64,000 bases of DNA from Pseudomonas lini (GTDB lineage Bacteria; Pseudomonadota; Gammaproteobacteria; Pseudomonadales; Pseudomonadaceae), in contig NZ_OZ061318.1 of NCBI RefSeq assembly GCF_964063345.1, positions 3,348,001 to 3,412,000 of the forward strand, written 5' to 3'. Made by a program: the position numbers and the translations under genes. How positions within the stretch are numbered: the first letter of the stretch is position 1; each line of letters opens with the position of its first letter. Positions 1 to 9,272 of the stretch are shown here, piece after piece. The notes beneath the pieces were generated by a model that saw nothing but the letters and a program-made list of their open reading frames with translations, ran no database searches and had not been told where the DNA came from.

Positions 1-38
1 ATAGCGGTGTGACATTCAGCATTGATGCCGATTGATAC

Positions 39-69
39 ATCGCTATCGCAGGCAAGCCAGCTCCCACAC
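39..69. repeat. REP-like half element
   Basis: The segment contains a degenerate version of the REP core (GGCAAGCCAGCTCCCAC) that recurs in better form elsewhere in the window. The first six bases of the window (ATAGCG) can pair with CGCTAT at 41-46, so it may be the end of a paired REP whose other arm is mostly outside. It lies just downstream of the tssH stop, and no vgrG start is visible in the 89 bases here. Confidence 0.55.
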
Positions 70-89
70 TGACGGCATTCCTTCAGGGG

Positions 90-2768
90 CTATGCGGCGT
101 CGCTGAAGTCGTAGTGCAATTCGTTATCCCGGGCGCTGATCCGCACGCCTGCCAGCGCTTTGCCTTCGAGCATGCGGGTGAGGAACTCGCGGCTCATGTC
201 CGGCAGCAGGCTGTTGGTCAGGATGGTGTCGATCATTCGCCCACCGCTTTCGGTTTCGGTGCAGCGGGAGACGATCAGGTCGATCACCGCGTCGTCGTAA
301 TCGAAGGCCACTTTATGGGTGTTCTCCACGCGCTTTTTGATGCGGTTGAGTTGCAGGCGGGTAATGGCCTTGAGCATCTCGTCGCTGAGCGGGTAGTACG
401 GAATGGTCACCAGGCGGCCCAGCAATGCCGGCGGGAAAATCTCCAGCAGCGGCTGGCGCAAGGCCTTGGCGATCTCTTCGGGCTCGGGCACGTTTTGCGG
501 GTCTTTGCAGACCCGGGCAATCAACTCGGTGCCAGCGTTGGTGGTCAGCAGGATCAAGGTGTTCTTGAAGTCGATCACCCGGCCTTCGCCGTCCTCCATC
601 ACGCCTTTGTCGAACACCTGGAAGAAGATCTCATGCACATCCGGGTGGGCTTTTTCCACCTCGTCCAGCAGCACCACGCTGTACGGTTTGCGCCGCACGG
701 CTTCGGTCAGCACGCCGCCTTCGCCATAACCGATATAGCCCGGTGGCGCGCCCTTGAGTGTGGACACGGTGTGGGCTTCCTGGAATTCGCTCATGTTGAT
801 GGTGATGACGTTCTGCTCACCGCCGTACATGGCTTCGGCCAAAGCCAGGGCGGTTTCGGTCTTGCCCACGCCGGAGGTGCCCGCGAGCATGAACACGCCA
901 ATTGGTTTGCTCGGGTTGTCGAGGCCGGCGCGGGAGGTCTGGATGCGCTTGGCGATCATCTGCAAGGCATGGTCCTGGCCGATGATGCGTTTTTTCAGGT
1001 GCTGGTCGAGGTTGAGCACGGTTTCCAGTTCGTTACGGGCCATGCGGCCCACCGGAATCCCGGTCCAGTCAGCGACCACCGAGGCCACGGCCTGATAATC
1101 GACCGTCGGCAGAATCAGCGGGGTTTCACCTTGCAGGGCGGTCAGGCGCTGTTGCAGGTCCACCAGTTTCTCGCGCAGGGCGTGGCTGTCGTTACTGCCA
1201 ACGTCGCTGTCTACCACGCCGACGCTTTCGCGCAGGGTGGCGCGGGTGGCGAGCAGTTCGTCCACCAGGGTTTTCTCTTCGGCCCAGCGGCTTTCGAGTT
1301 CGGCCAGGCGTTCGCGCTCGGCGGCCAGCAGGTTTTCACTGTTGCTCTGACGGGCGCCGATGACGATGCCGATGGCGTGCTCGCGGGCGATGATTTGCAG
1401 TTCGGTTTCCAACGCCTCGATGCGGCGACGGCTGTCGTCCACTTCGGCCGGCACGGCGTGCAGGCTGATGGCGACCCGGGCGCAAGCGGTGTCCAGCAGG
1501 CTCACGGATTTGTCCGGCAACTGGCGCGCGGGGATGTAGCGATGGGAGAGCTTGACCGAAGCTTCCAGGGCTTCGTCGAGGATCTGCACCTGATGGTGTT
1601 TTTCCATGGTCGAGGCCACGCCGCGCATCATCAGCAGCGCCTTGTCTTCGGACGGCTCGGCGACTTGCACCACCTGGAAACGGCGGGTCAGGGCCGGGTC
1701 TTTCTCGATATGCTTCTTGTACTCGGCCCAGGTCGTGGCGGCCACGGTGCGCAGGGTGCCCCGGGCCAGGGCCGGTTTGAGCAGGTTGGCCGCGTCCCCG
1801 GTGCCGGCGGCGCCACCGGCACCTACCAGCGTGTGGGCTTCGTCGATAAACAGGATGATCGGTTTTGGCGAGGCCTGGACGTCTTCGATGACCTGGCGCA
1901 GGCGCTGTTCGAATTCACCTTTCATGCTCGCGCCGGCCTGCAACAGGCCGACGTCGAGGCTGCGCAGTTCCACGTCCTTGAGCGCTGGCGGCACGTCACC
2001 GGCGACGATGCGCAGGGCAAAGCCTTCGACCACGGCGGTTTTACCGACGCCGGCTTCACCGGTCAGAATCGGATTGTTCTGCCGGCGGCGCATGAGGATG
2101 TCCACCAGTTGGCGGATTTCTTCGTCACGCCCGACAATCGGATCTAGCTTGCCGCTGCGGGCCTGCTCGGTGAGGTCGACGGTAAAGCGCTTGAGCGCTT
2201 CCTGCTTGCCCATGGCGCTTGGAGCCATGGCGCCACTGGCTTCACCGGGCACGCTGCCGGCGTTGAAACCATCGCTGGCGCTGAGCGCATTTTCCGGCGA
2301 GTCACCGACGTATTCGTCAAAACGCTCGCTCAGGGCTTCGACCTTGATCTTGTCAAACTCTGCCGACAGCCCCAGTAGCCCATGGCGCAGGCTCGGCGTC
2401 TTGAGAATGCCCAGCACCAGGTAACCGGTGCGCACCTGACTTTCGCCGAACATCAGGCTGCCGTAGACCCAGCCACGTTCCACGGCTTCTTCCACATGGG
2501 AGGACAAGTCAGTGATTGAAGTCGAGCCGCGTGGCAAACGGTCCAGGGCTTCGGTCAGATCACGGGCCAGGCGCGCCGGCTCGATGTTGAACTGACGGAT
2601 GATGCGGTGCAGGTCTGAGTCCTGCAATTGCAGCAACTGATGAAACCAGTGGGCCAGCTCCACATAAGGGTTACCGCGCAACTTGCAGAACACGGTGGCG
2701 GCTTCGATGGCTTTGTAAGCCACGCTGTTGAGTTTACCGAACAACGCGGCGCGACTGATTTCACCCAT
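90..2768 (-). CDS. tssH: T6SS AAA+ ATPase ClpV (TssH)
   Basis: This cytoplasmic unfoldase disassembles the contracted TssB/TssC sheath so that subunits can be reused. The 892 residues have the class 1 Clp layout. An N-terminal Clp-repeat domain (about 1-160) is followed by a first AAA+ module with Walker A GEAGVGKT at 237-244 and a FIDEAH Walker B, then a middle coiled-coil (about 430-540). A second AAA+ module follows, with GTSGVGKT near residue 630 and LLDEVEKAH. Length is normal for ClpV. The start ATG lies inside the end of tssG (8-bp overlap, ATGGGTGA), so translation is probably coupled. It is the last gene of the tssA-to-tssH operon; in P. aeruginosa HSI-I vgrG1 follows, but none is seen before the window edge. 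Confidence 0.97.
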   Translation of the reverse strand: MGEISRAALFGKLNSVAYKAIEAATVFCKLRGNPYVELAHWFHQLLQLQDSDLHRIIRQFNIEPARLARDLTEALDRLPRGSTSITDLSSHVEEAVERGWVYGSLMFGESQVRTGYLVLGILKTPSLRHGLLGLSAEFDKIKVEALSERFDEYVGDSPENALSASDGFNAGSVPGEASGAMAPSAMGKQEALKRFTVDLTEQARSGKLDPIVGRDEEIRQLVDILMRRRQNNPILTGEAGVGKTAVVEGFALRIVAGDVPPALKDVELRSLDVGLLQAGASMKGEFEQRLRQVIEDVQASPKPIILFIDEAHTLVGAGGAAGTGDAANLLKPALARGTLRTVAATTWAEYKKHIEKDPALTRRFQVVQVAEPSEDKALLMMRGVASTMEKHHQVQILDEALEASVKLSHRYIPARQLPDKSVSLLDTACARVAISLHAVPAEVDDSRRRIEALETELQIIAREHAIGIVIGARQSNSENLLAAERERLAELESRWAEEKTLVDELLATRATLRESVGVVDSDVGSNDSHALREKLVDLQQRLTALQGETPLILPTVDYQAVASVVADWTGIPVGRMARNELETVLNLDQHLKKRIIGQDHALQMIAKRIQTSRAGLDNPSKPIGVFMLAGTSGVGKTETALALAEAMYGGEQNVITINMSEFQEAHTVSTLKGAPPGYIGYGEGGVLTEAVRRKPYSVVLLDEVEKAHPDVHEIFFQVFDKGVMEDGEGRVIDFKNTLILLTTNAGTELIARVCKDPQNVPEPEEIAKALRQPLLEIFPPALLGRLVTIPYYPLSDEMLKAITRLQLNRIKKRVENTHKVAFDYDDAVIDLIVSRCTETESGGRMIDTILTNSLLPDMSREFLTRMLEGKALAGVRISARDNELHYDFSDAA

Positions 2769-3813
2769 GCTCTTGGCTCCTTGAGGTCTGTGAGGTGTTG
2801 GCTTGCTCGGCGTAATGCCGGGCGAGTATTAGATCGTTGGCATCTTTTTCAGGACGTCCCAGCCAGGTGTTGAAACCCAGGCGGAAGCGCCCATTGAGTT
2901 GCAACGCCGGTACTTCGGGCTGTTTCAGAATCAGGTTCAGGTCCCAGTCCAGTTCATGGCCCAGGTATTCGGCCACCCAGGCCACCAGCTCATTGAAGGG
3001 TTGGCTGCCGGGCAACATGCCCATGTAGTCATCCAGCTTGAGTGGGCCCAGGCGAATACGGAATTTGTGCTGGCGATCCCAGACGTAGCGACCCAGGCAA
3101 AAATCCACGCCCAATTGATGGGCGCTGACACCCACGCGGCTGCGTTCGGGCAGCTCCAGCCATTGGCCGACGTACTCTTCGATTTCCACCGGCAGGCCGA
3201 AGTACTCGCTGAGAATGGCCTTCAAACCGTCCGGGTAGCGGGTTTGTGCCGACAGATGACCGCTGTAATGCAACTTCGCCGTGTCGGGGATCCGCCCTTG
3301 TTTGAGCAGGCTCGGCATACCCCGGCCGCTCAGTGCTGCCAGGCGTGCCGACCAGTAGTCATCGTCCGGGCGGTCATGGCTGACCGTCGGCCGCGCTTCG
3401 GCCCAGGCCCGGTAAAACAGGCTCAGCAGGCGGTGATGGAACACATCCAGGAAGCGTTTACTGGTGCTGTCGGCGTTGTTGCGCTGGCGTTCGCGCACAT
3501 ATTCGGTGATGTGCAGCGGCAATGGACCGTTGGGGCCGCCGAGGCCGAAAAAGAACTGCTCCAGACGCGCCGGCGCACCGTCGATGCCCGGCTGTACCGA
3601 CGCCAGGGTCGCCGGGGCGAAGGTGCAATCGGCCTGTTGCCCAAGGCGCAGCGGATCATCGGCCAGGCGCAACGAATGGCCCAGGCGCGGCAGTTCAGGC
3701 GATTCGCACTCGATGCGCCGCAACGCCTGGAAGAAGTCGTATTCCCAGGGCTCCTGGTGCATCGCGTCCAGGGTACTCACAGGGTCGGACGACGTCCGGG
3801 CTTGGCTTTCCAT
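2761..3813 (-). CDS. tssG: T6SS baseplate protein TssG
   Basis: TssG is a baseplate wedge component that works with TssE, TssF and TssK around the VgrG hub. The 350-residue product has the family's N-terminal pattern (EPWEYDFFQALRRIEC) and the later conserved LGVDFCLGRYVWDRQHKFRIR block. The chosen ATG at 3813 overlaps the end of tssF by 37 bp; an internal ATG in front of HQEPWEYDFF (codon 18) would remove the overlap and is an alternative start. The stop overlaps tssH by 8 bp. It sits in the expected TssE-F-G-H order. Confidence 0.95.
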   Translation of the reverse strand: MESQARTSSDPVSTLDAMHQEPWEYDFFQALRRIECESPELPRLGHSLRLADDPLRLGQQADCTFAPATLASVQPGIDGAPARLEQFFFGLGGPNGPLPLHITEYVRERQRNNADSTSKRFLDVFHHRLLSLFYRAWAEARPTVSHDRPDDDYWSARLAALSGRGMPSLLKQGRIPDTAKLHYSGHLSAQTRYPDGLKAILSEYFGLPVEIEEYVGQWLELPERSRVGVSAHQLGVDFCLGRYVWDRQHKFRIRLGPLKLDDYMGMLPGSQPFNELVAWVAEYLGHELDWDLNLILKQPEVPALQLNGRFRLGFNTWLGRPEKDANDLILARHYAEQANTSQTSRSQEHG

Positions 3814-5636
3814 CGCATGATCTCGCCGCGTTCGGTGGTACGGATCACCGTCTCGGTAAAACTGTTGATTGACACGTAGCGTGCCAGGAAGCGCTCGAAC
3901 ACTGCACCGAGCAAGAAGACTCCTGTGCCGCGAAACGCGTTTTCATCGAATTCCAGGGTGATCTCCAGGCCACGACCGAACACGATCGGGCCCGGCATGG
4001 GCAAGCGTCGGGTGCAGGCCTTGCTGCTGACTTCGCGCAGGCCTTCGATCTGCAATTGCAACGCCGCATCGTTGCTGTCGCCGTACAGGCGCAGCAGTTC
4101 GCGCAGGGCGGCGGCGCCCTGGCCTTGTTCGCTGAGGGACAAATAATTCAGCGAAAGCTGGCTGATCAACCGCCATGCCTTGGCGTCGTGGGCATGGCTG
4201 GCGCGTGGGCGGCTCGGGCCTGCCACGCAGCGCACCGCCGCTACCGGTGCGCTGTCGGCCAGGGTGAAATCGGTCTTGCTGTTGCCCACGCTCATGAACA
4301 GCGGCAGGTCGCGGTTGGTGCACAACGCTGTTACGCCCAGTTGACGCAGATCGTGGCGATAAGGCGCCTGCTGGCTGTCCACCAGGCTGACGAAGGTTTC
4401 GCTGCCGATGTAAGTCGAGCGCGGGCCGTTGCGCCGCTGGCCGCTGGACAGCACGCGGGGTTCGCGCCGCACCGTGTACCAGGCCTGATCGCGGCCGTAG
4501 CGAGACGGATCGCGTACCGCATAGAACGGCAAAAAAGGCTGCTCCGACCCGGTGCCGTGGCCGGTGAGGGTGGTCAGGGAATGAATCTCGAAATCCATCG
4601 GCCGGGTGCGGTCGGCGATCACATGGTGTTCATTGACCCGTTCCGACAAGTGAATGCGATCCAGGCGCTTGGGAAACAAGTTGATTGCCGGGGTGCAGAA
4701 CGGCAGGAACTGCGCGGCTCCGACGCTGCCTTCCAGGCTCGGATCGTGACGGTCGAACAGCACGATTATTTCCAGTTCCTGGCCGTCGCAGCGTTTGACC
4801 GCACGGCTCAACTGGGTGAAATCGACGAACAGAAAGCGCTGGGGCAGGGCGAAGTATTCCTGCAGCAGGCGATAGCCCTGGAAGGCCCGCGAGACCACTG
4901 GCAGCGCGGCGTCGGTATCGTCGAATCCCTGGGAGCGCAATGCGTCCTGCGGCAGGCGTTCCACCCAATCGCCGCCGGGCTTGCGGGCGAACACGGCGCA
5001 GACATTGCCCAGCAGCTGTTCGTAGAGTCGGAAGGGTTGTTCGTCTGCGCCGTTGAGGTACAGCGGCAGGTTGTCCAGGGCCAGACTGTTGAATGGTAGT
5101 TCGGCGCCAGTGCGCAGGGTCAGGCGCAGACCGGCCTTGGCCTTGGGTTCGCTGGCGGCCAGGCGCCCGAGCACGGCGGACGGGTTGCCGAAATACTCGG
5201 CCTGGCTGACCTGCAGCGGCCACAACGTCACCGCGTGGGCGGTGCGGTACTCGCAGCAGGTTTGGGTTTCGCGGCCCAGGGCGGCACGCAGGACCGTGTC
5301 CCGGGGCAGCGGGAAGCCGCTGCTCAGCGAGCCTTCATCGGGGTCGGCCTGTAATTGCACCACGGTCATCGACGGTGTCGGCGCCAAGTAATGGGGGTAC
5401 GCGATTTCCAGCAGGTTATGAGTGAAGGTCGGGTATTCGGCATCGAGCTTGAGCTGTACCCGCGCCGTCAGATAAGCAAACCCCTCCAGCAAACGCTCGA
5501 CGTACGGGTCGGCGCAGTCCATGCCGGACAACGTCAGCCGACTGGCGATTTTCGGGTATTCCTGAGCGAACTCCGCCGCGCTTTCGCGCACGTGGTGCAG
5601 CTCCTGGTTGTACAGTTCCAGCAGGCGCGGGTTCAT
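3777..5636 (-). CDS. tssF: T6SS baseplate protein TssF
   Basis: TssF forms the baseplate wedge together with TssG. The 619-residue protein begins [18 protein letters not shown], the usual TssF N-terminus, and contains the family's [20 protein letters not shown] block. Length is typical. The ATG at 5636 overlaps the tssE stop by four bases (ATGA), indicating translational coupling. The 3' end overlaps the annotated start of tssG. Confidence 0.96.
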   Translation of the reverse strand: MNPRLLELYNQELHHVRESAAEFAQEYPKIASRLTLSGMDCADPYVERLLEGFAYLTARVQLKLDAEYPTFTHNLLEIAYPHYLAPTPSMTVVQLQADPDEGSLSSGFPLPRDTVLRAALGRETQTCCEYRTAHAVTLWPLQVSQAEYFGNPSAVLGRLAASEPKAKAGLRLTLRTGAELPFNSLALDNLPLYLNGADEQPFRLYEQLLGNVCAVFARKPGGDWVERLPQDALRSQGFDDTDAALPVVSRAFQGYRLLQEYFALPQRFLFVDFTQLSRAVKRCDGQELEIIVLFDRHDPSLEGSVGAAQFLPFCTPAINLFPKRLDRIHLSERVNEHHVIADRTRPMDFEIHSLTTLTGHGTGSEQPFLPFYAVRDPSRYGRDQAWYTVRREPRVLSSGQRRNGPRSTYIGSETFVSLVDSQQAPYRHDLRQLGVTALCTNRDLPLFMSVGNSKTDFTLADSAPVAAVRCVAGPSRPRASHAHDAKAWRLISQLSLNYLSLSEQGQGAAALRELLRLYGDSNDAALQLQIEGLREVSSKACTRRLPMPGPIVFGRGLEITLEFDENAFRGTGVFLLGAVFERFLARYVSINSFTETVIRTTERGEIMRWKAKPGRRPTL

Positions 5637-6145
5637 GAGCGTCTCCGTTGTTCGGCGTTGATCACTCGCACATGGCCGGATTCCAGGTCCAGGTCGGTTT
5701 GCAGCACCAGGCGCAGCGGCACTGGCTGAGCCCAGAGATCGCCTTCGATCTCGAAACTCAGGGCGTTGTGGTTCATCTCGGCGGATGCCCGGGCCCGCAC
5801 GCGCAAAGTGTTACGCAGAATCCGCGGTTCGAAGGTGGCGATGGCCTGGTGGATCAGCGCTTCAAGCGCCGCGATATCGACGTTCGATGCACTATTGCCG
5901 GCCAGGGCTGGCAGCCCGAAGTTGACCACCGACGTGCCGGCCTCGGTGTGCAACGTCGCATCGGCGCTGAGCAACGAAGTGGTGTTGAGCAGCCACGCCA
6001 GGTCACGCAGCACCGAGGCTTTCAATTGGGTCAGGGAGAGCACGCGCTTGTCGGCGCTTTCCTTGAGGTTGCTCGGATCGTCGTCGGTCAACCGGTCCAG
6101 CAGGGACGGTTGCAGGCGATCGCGGGTGGCGATTTCGGTTACCAA
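5633..6145 (-). CDS. tssE: T6SS baseplate protein TssE (gp25-like), TTG start
   Basis: TssE is the gp25-like baseplate protein that initiates sheath assembly. The reading frame is open further upstream, but the TssE-like sequence begins [18 protein letters not shown], directly after a TTG codon at 6143-6145. I take this TTG as the start (170 residues) because the 41 codons upstream are arginine- and proline-rich and look non-coding. The TTG overlaps the stop of the upstream lipoprotein gene by seven bases (TTGGTAA), so TssE translation is probably coupled to it. The C-terminal half ([16 protein letters not shown]) matches the gp25/lysozyme-like family. The gene ends with a 4-bp overlap with tssF. 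Confidence 0.88.
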   Translation of the reverse strand: MVTEIATRDRLQPSLLDRLTDDDPSNLKESADKRVLSLTQLKASVLRDLAWLLNTTSLLSADATLHTEAGTSVVNFGLPALAGNSASNVDIAALEALIHQAIATFEPRILRNTLRVRARASAEMNHNALSFEIEGDLWAQPVPLRLVLQTDLDLESGHVRVINAEQRRRS

Positions 6146-6579
6146 ATGAAAAGACCCGTGTAATCTTTCTGATCCCCAGCACCGCGCAGGCAACTGGCAC
6201 TGCGCGCGACCACCGAAGGTTCGAGCTGGCCTTTGACTTGGCGTACGGCGCGGTACTCGGACCGGCATTCACGACTGTTCGCAGGATCAACGCTCACATG
6301 CAGCACGATCACGATCGGTACGTTGTTGAAGGATTCGACGTGAGGTTTGCCCTGTCGGTCGACAGCAAATTGGCAAGGCCATGGCATCTCGAGGGGCAGC
6401 ACGCTCTGATCCGGTTTACGCAACACGCATTGCTGCTGATCGTTCCCCAGCGTCAGTCGTTGTTCGCCCAGAGTGACGACCTGATCCTCGGAAGCAGGGG
6501 TAGTCTGTTGGCCGGCGCACGCCCACAGGCTCGACAACACACAGCACAGAGCCGCCAGGTTTCGGCTGGATCTGATCAT
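6139..6579 (-). CDS. small lipoprotein, putative immunity protein for the Tae4-type effector
   Basis: The product has 146 residues and begins [23 protein letters not shown], a lipoprotein signal peptide with lipobox-like LWAC. The mature part has four further cysteines and no family I recognise. I chose the ATG at 6577-6579 because it overlaps the stop of the amidase gene in an ATGA arrangement and gives an ordinary signal peptide; a longer in-frame extension does not. Amidase effectors of T6SS act in the periplasm and are neutralised by exported immunity proteins. A coupled, exported protein directly downstream of the amidase is therefore the expected immunity protein (inference). It does not obviously resemble the Tai4 proteins I know, which are periplasmic rather than lipid-anchored. 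Confidence 0.68.
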   Translation of the reverse strand: MIRSSRNLAALCCVLSSLWACAGQQTTPASEDQVVTLGEQRLTLGNDQQQCVLRKPDQSVLPLEMPWPCQFAVDRQGKPHVESFNNVPIVIVLHVSVDPANSRECRSEYRAVRQVKGQLEPSVVARSASCLRGAGDQKDYTGLFIW

Positions 6580-7034
6580 GTCAGCTCCCAGAACCAGATG
6601 GCCCTGGATCGGTAGGCAGGGTCGCTGTAGCGGCCAATGGTCAAGCCACGATTCCATAGGTCGATATGATCGCCTGTGCGATTGTCAGCAGACTCCCCTG
6701 ACTGCTGGAAGCAATCCTTGAAAAAGATGAGCCCGGTCTTGTCTTGCAACTTGCGCCGTTCTTCGGCACTTCCACCGAGAATCTGTGGCCGCCCCAGATG
6801 ATGCTTCCACAACCAGTTCGCCAGTGATTCGGCACCCCTGGCGTGTTCATGTGCACATTTGGGTTCGGTGTAGGTGGATTTGTTGACCTTGATGGTCAGC
6901 TCTGCATTGAGTGTCATGCTCATGCGGATAGCACACTGATTTTCCCATGGCCCGTTGCAGGGTTTTGCGTCAGGGTGCGTAGCCAAGAGGTCGGAATACG
7001 CTTTCCACAAATTAATAAACGAAGGCTTGGCCAT
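6576..7034 (-). CDS. tae4: T6SS amidase effector, Tae4 family
   Basis: The 152-residue protein matches the Tae4 family of peptidoglycan amidases, NlpC/P60-like enzymes that cleave peptide cross-bridges in the periplasm of target cells. Visible signatures are MAKPSFINLWKAY at the start, NQCAIRMSMTLN with the candidate catalytic cysteine at 34, and TGDHIDLWNRG with candidate histidine 123 and aspartate 125. There is no signal peptide, as expected for a T6SS cargo; small amidases of this kind are usually carried inside Hcp rings. The gene lies between hcp and tssE, where P. aeruginosa HSI-I has tagJ. The Shine-Dalgarno is weak. Base composition looks less GC-rich than the flanking tss genes, which fits later acquisition. 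Confidence 0.85.
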   Translation of the reverse strand: MAKPSFINLWKAYSDLLATHPDAKPCNGPWENQCAIRMSMTLNAELTIKVNKSTYTEPKCAHEHARGAESLANWLWKHHLGRPQILGGSAEERRKLQDKTGLIFFKDCFQQSGESADNRTGDHIDLWNRGLTIGRYSDPAYRSRAIWFWELT

Positions 7035-7084
7035 GACTCAGATACCGGAGGGGAAAGGATTGGATTCGAGCAGGCACTAAAACA

Positions 7085-7107
7085 CCCCCGGCGTATAACG
7101 CCGGGGG
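7085..7107 (-). terminator. hairpin terminator after hcp
   Basis: A perfect 10-bp stem (CCCCCGGCGT / ACGCCGGGGG) with a three-base loop starts ten bases past the hcp stop. On the minus strand it is followed by GTGTTTTAG, a short T tract. It separates hcp from the effector gene and the tssEFGH genes in the same direction, so it probably terminates only part of transcription or also stabilises the hcp mRNA end. Confidence 0.75.
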
Positions 7108-7116
7108 CATCTTCGA

Positions 7117-7605
7117 TTACACCTTGACGTTCTGACGGATGTTCCAGCCGAACTTGACCGGCCCGCCTTCCTTGGTGCCATCGGCCTTTTGCGGCTGGTA
7201 GTCCACCAGCACCTTGGCGAAGTTCAGGGTGAGGTTTTCGGTCAGGCGATCATCGCTGCCCGAGCCGCCGGTGCTCAGGGACGTGACCAGCACTTCTTCC
7301 AGATTGATGATCATGTACTCGACCTGGCTTTCGCCGCCGGCCTTGCGCACGGTCAGCTTGACCTTGTCGATGTGCTTGCCGCTGGCGCAGTGCATCATCA
7401 GGTTCGGTGAAGCTTTGTCGACGTACTTGGTCAGCGACAGGTCCTGGATGTTCACCTTGCCGGCACCACCGCCACTGCCCACGTGCATATTGCCGGACTG
7501 AGACATGCCCCAGCTCCAGTTCAAGACGTCGATCTCGTCCTTGTGGGCCTTGTCCATGGACTCGCCCTTGATGTCGCCGATCTTGATGAAAATATCAACA
7601 GCCAT
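7117..7605 (-). CDS. hcp: T6SS tube protein Hcp (TssD), Hcp1 type
   Basis: Hcp hexamers stack to form the inner tube and act as chaperone and carrier for small effectors. The start is the ATG at 7605, giving MAVDIFIKIGDIKGES, preceded by a good GGGAGA Shine-Dalgarno; a longer reading frame adding nine residues lacks one. The 162 residues closely follow P. aeruginosa Hcp1, including the WSWGMSQSGNMH, KLTVRKAGG and FGWNIRQN segments. It is separated from tssC by a 100-bp nested inverted repeat and followed by a strong hairpin, so its mRNA may accumulate independently of its neighbours. Confidence 0.97.
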   Translation of the reverse strand: MAVDIFIKIGDIKGESMDKAHKDEIDVLNWSWGMSQSGNMHVGSGGGAGKVNIQDLSLTKYVDKASPNLMMHCASGKHIDKVKLTVRKAGGESQVEYMIINLEEVLVTSLSTGGSGSDDRLTENLTLNFAKVLVDYQPQKADGTKEGGPVKFGWNIRQNVKV

Positions 7606-7645
7606 GTTTTCTCCCTGTGTGGTCTCTACCACATTGTGTTTTGTT

Positions 7646-7748
7646 GATCGTTCCCACGCTCTGCGTGGTAACGCATCTGGGGACGCTCCGCGTCACTGGG
7701 ACGCGGAGCGTCCCGGGCGGCATTCCCACGCAGAGCGTGGGAACGATC
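7646..7748. repeat. nested inverted repeat between tssC and hcp
   Basis: The outer arms are GATCGTTCCCACGCTCTGCG at 7646 onward and its complement ending in GGGAACGATC at 7748. Inside is a second, perfect 15-bp stem (7680-7694 with 7700-7714, GGGACGCTCC...GGAGCGTCCC). The outer arm sequence recurs at 28540-28570, so this is a dispersed Pseudomonas palindrome family. In RNA it would form a long stable structure in the tssC-hcp spacer. Confidence 0.8.
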
Positions 7749-7763
7749 ACATCAAGGTCGTTT

Positions 7764-9257
7764 TTATGCGCCTTTGGCCGAAGGCAGCTTGGATACCAGG
7801 CGCAGCGACACGGTCAGACCTTCGAGCTGATAGTGCGGGCGCAGGTAGAACCTGGAGTTGTAGTACCCCGGGTTGCCTTCCACGTCCTCGACGATCACTT
7901 CGGCCGCGGCCAATGGGTGCTGGGCCTTGGTGGTTTCGGTGGAGTGCGCCGGGTCACCGTCGACGTAGTTGAGGATCCAGTCCTGCAGCCAACGCTGCAT
8001 CTCGTCCTTCTCTTTGAAGGAGCCGATCTTGTCGCGCACGATGCACTTCAAGTAATGGGCGAAACGGCAGGTGGCGAACAGGTACGGCAGGCGCGCGGCC
8101 AGGTTGGCGTTGGCGGTGGCGTCCGGATCGTCGTACTCAGCCGGTTTCTGCAATGACTGGGCGCCGATGAACGCAGCGAAGTCGGTGTTTTTCTTGTGCA
8201 GCAGCGGCATGAAACCGTTCTTCGCCAATTCCGCTTCGCGGCGGTCCGAAATGGCGATTTCGGTCGGGCACTTCATGTCCACGCCGCCATCGTCGGTGGG
8301 GAAGGTGTGCGCCGGCAGGTTTTCCACTTCACCGCCAGACTCCACGCCACGAATGCGCGAGCACCAGCCGAAGTGTTTGAACGAACGGTTGATGTTCACC
8401 GCCATCGCGTAAGCGGCGTTAGCCCAGGTGTACTTGGAGCTGTCGGCACCGTCGGTGTTTTCTTCGAAGGCGAAGGCCTCCACCGGATCGGTCTTGGCGC
8501 CATACGGCAGACGCGCGAGGAAACGCGGCATGGTCAGGCCGATGTAGCGCGAGTCTTCCGATTCGCGCAGCGAGCGCCAGCCAGCGTATTCCGGTGTGGT
8601 GAAGATTTTGGTCAGATCGCGCGGGTTCGACAGTTCCTGCCACGAGCCCATGCCCATCACGGTCGGCGATGCGGCGGCGATGAACGGCGAGTGCATGGCG
8701 GCGCAGACTTTCGACAACTCGCCCAGCAACTCGACATCCGGCGGCGACTGGTCGAAGTAGTAATCGCCCACCAGGCAACCGTAAGGTTCGCCGCCGAACT
8801 GGCCGTATTCTTCTTCGTACATCTTCTTGAAGATCGGGCTCTGGTCCCACGCGGTGCCCTTGAATTTCTTCAGGGTCTTGTGCAGGTCAGTCTTGGAGAT
8901 ATTGAGCACGCGAATCTTCAGTTGCTCATCGCTCTCGGTGTTGTTGACCAGGTAGTGCAGGCCACGCCAAGCGCTTTCCAGTTGCTGGAAATCGGGGTGG
9001 TGGATGACCTGATTGACCTGGGCGGTGAGCTTGGCGTCGATGGCCGCGATGATTGATTCGATCGACTTGATGGCGTCGTTGGACACCAGGTCGGTCTGCG
9101 CCAGGGCCTGTTCGGCCAGGGTGCGCACGGCGGTCTCGACGGCTTCGCGGGCGCGGTCGGTCTTGGGTTTGAATTCCTGCATCAGCAGGTTGGCGAACTC
9201 GCTCGGCTCGGTGGAGCTGCCTGCAACGGGCTGATTATCTTGCTGCAACTGGGTCAT
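7764..9257 (-). CDS. tssC: T6SS contractile sheath large subunit TssC (VipB)
   Basis: TssC and TssB heterodimers build the cytoplasmic contractile sheath. The 497-residue protein contains the conserved FQQLESAWRGLHYLV block near residue 90, the PYGCLVGDYYFD segment, and a C-terminal region ending YQLEGLTVSLRLVSKLP, all typical of TssC. It starts with ATG 15 bases after tssB. It is followed by the nested palindrome ahead of hcp. Confidence 0.98.
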   Translation of the reverse strand: MTQLQQDNQPVAGSSTEPSEFANLLMQEFKPKTDRAREAVETAVRTLAEQALAQTDLVSNDAIKSIESIIAAIDAKLTAQVNQVIHHPDFQQLESAWRGLHYLVNNTESDEQLKIRVLNISKTDLHKTLKKFKGTAWDQSPIFKKMYEEEYGQFGGEPYGCLVGDYYFDQSPPDVELLGELSKVCAAMHSPFIAAASPTVMGMGSWQELSNPRDLTKIFTTPEYAGWRSLRESEDSRYIGLTMPRFLARLPYGAKTDPVEAFAFEENTDGADSSKYTWANAAYAMAVNINRSFKHFGWCSRIRGVESGGEVENLPAHTFPTDDGGVDMKCPTEIAISDRREAELAKNGFMPLLHKKNTDFAAFIGAQSLQKPAEYDDPDATANANLAARLPYLFATCRFAHYLKCIVRDKIGSFKEKDEMQRWLQDWILNYVDGDPAHSTETTKAQHPLAAAEVIVEDVEGNPGYYNSRFYLRPHYQLEGLTVSLRLVSKLPSAKGA

Positions 9258-9272
9258 GATCGTTCGTCCTGA

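Noticed and set aside
1..89. Possible vgrG start downstream of clpV
   Set aside because: Only REP-like sequence is present in these 89 bases, so a neighbouring vgrG cannot be claimed.
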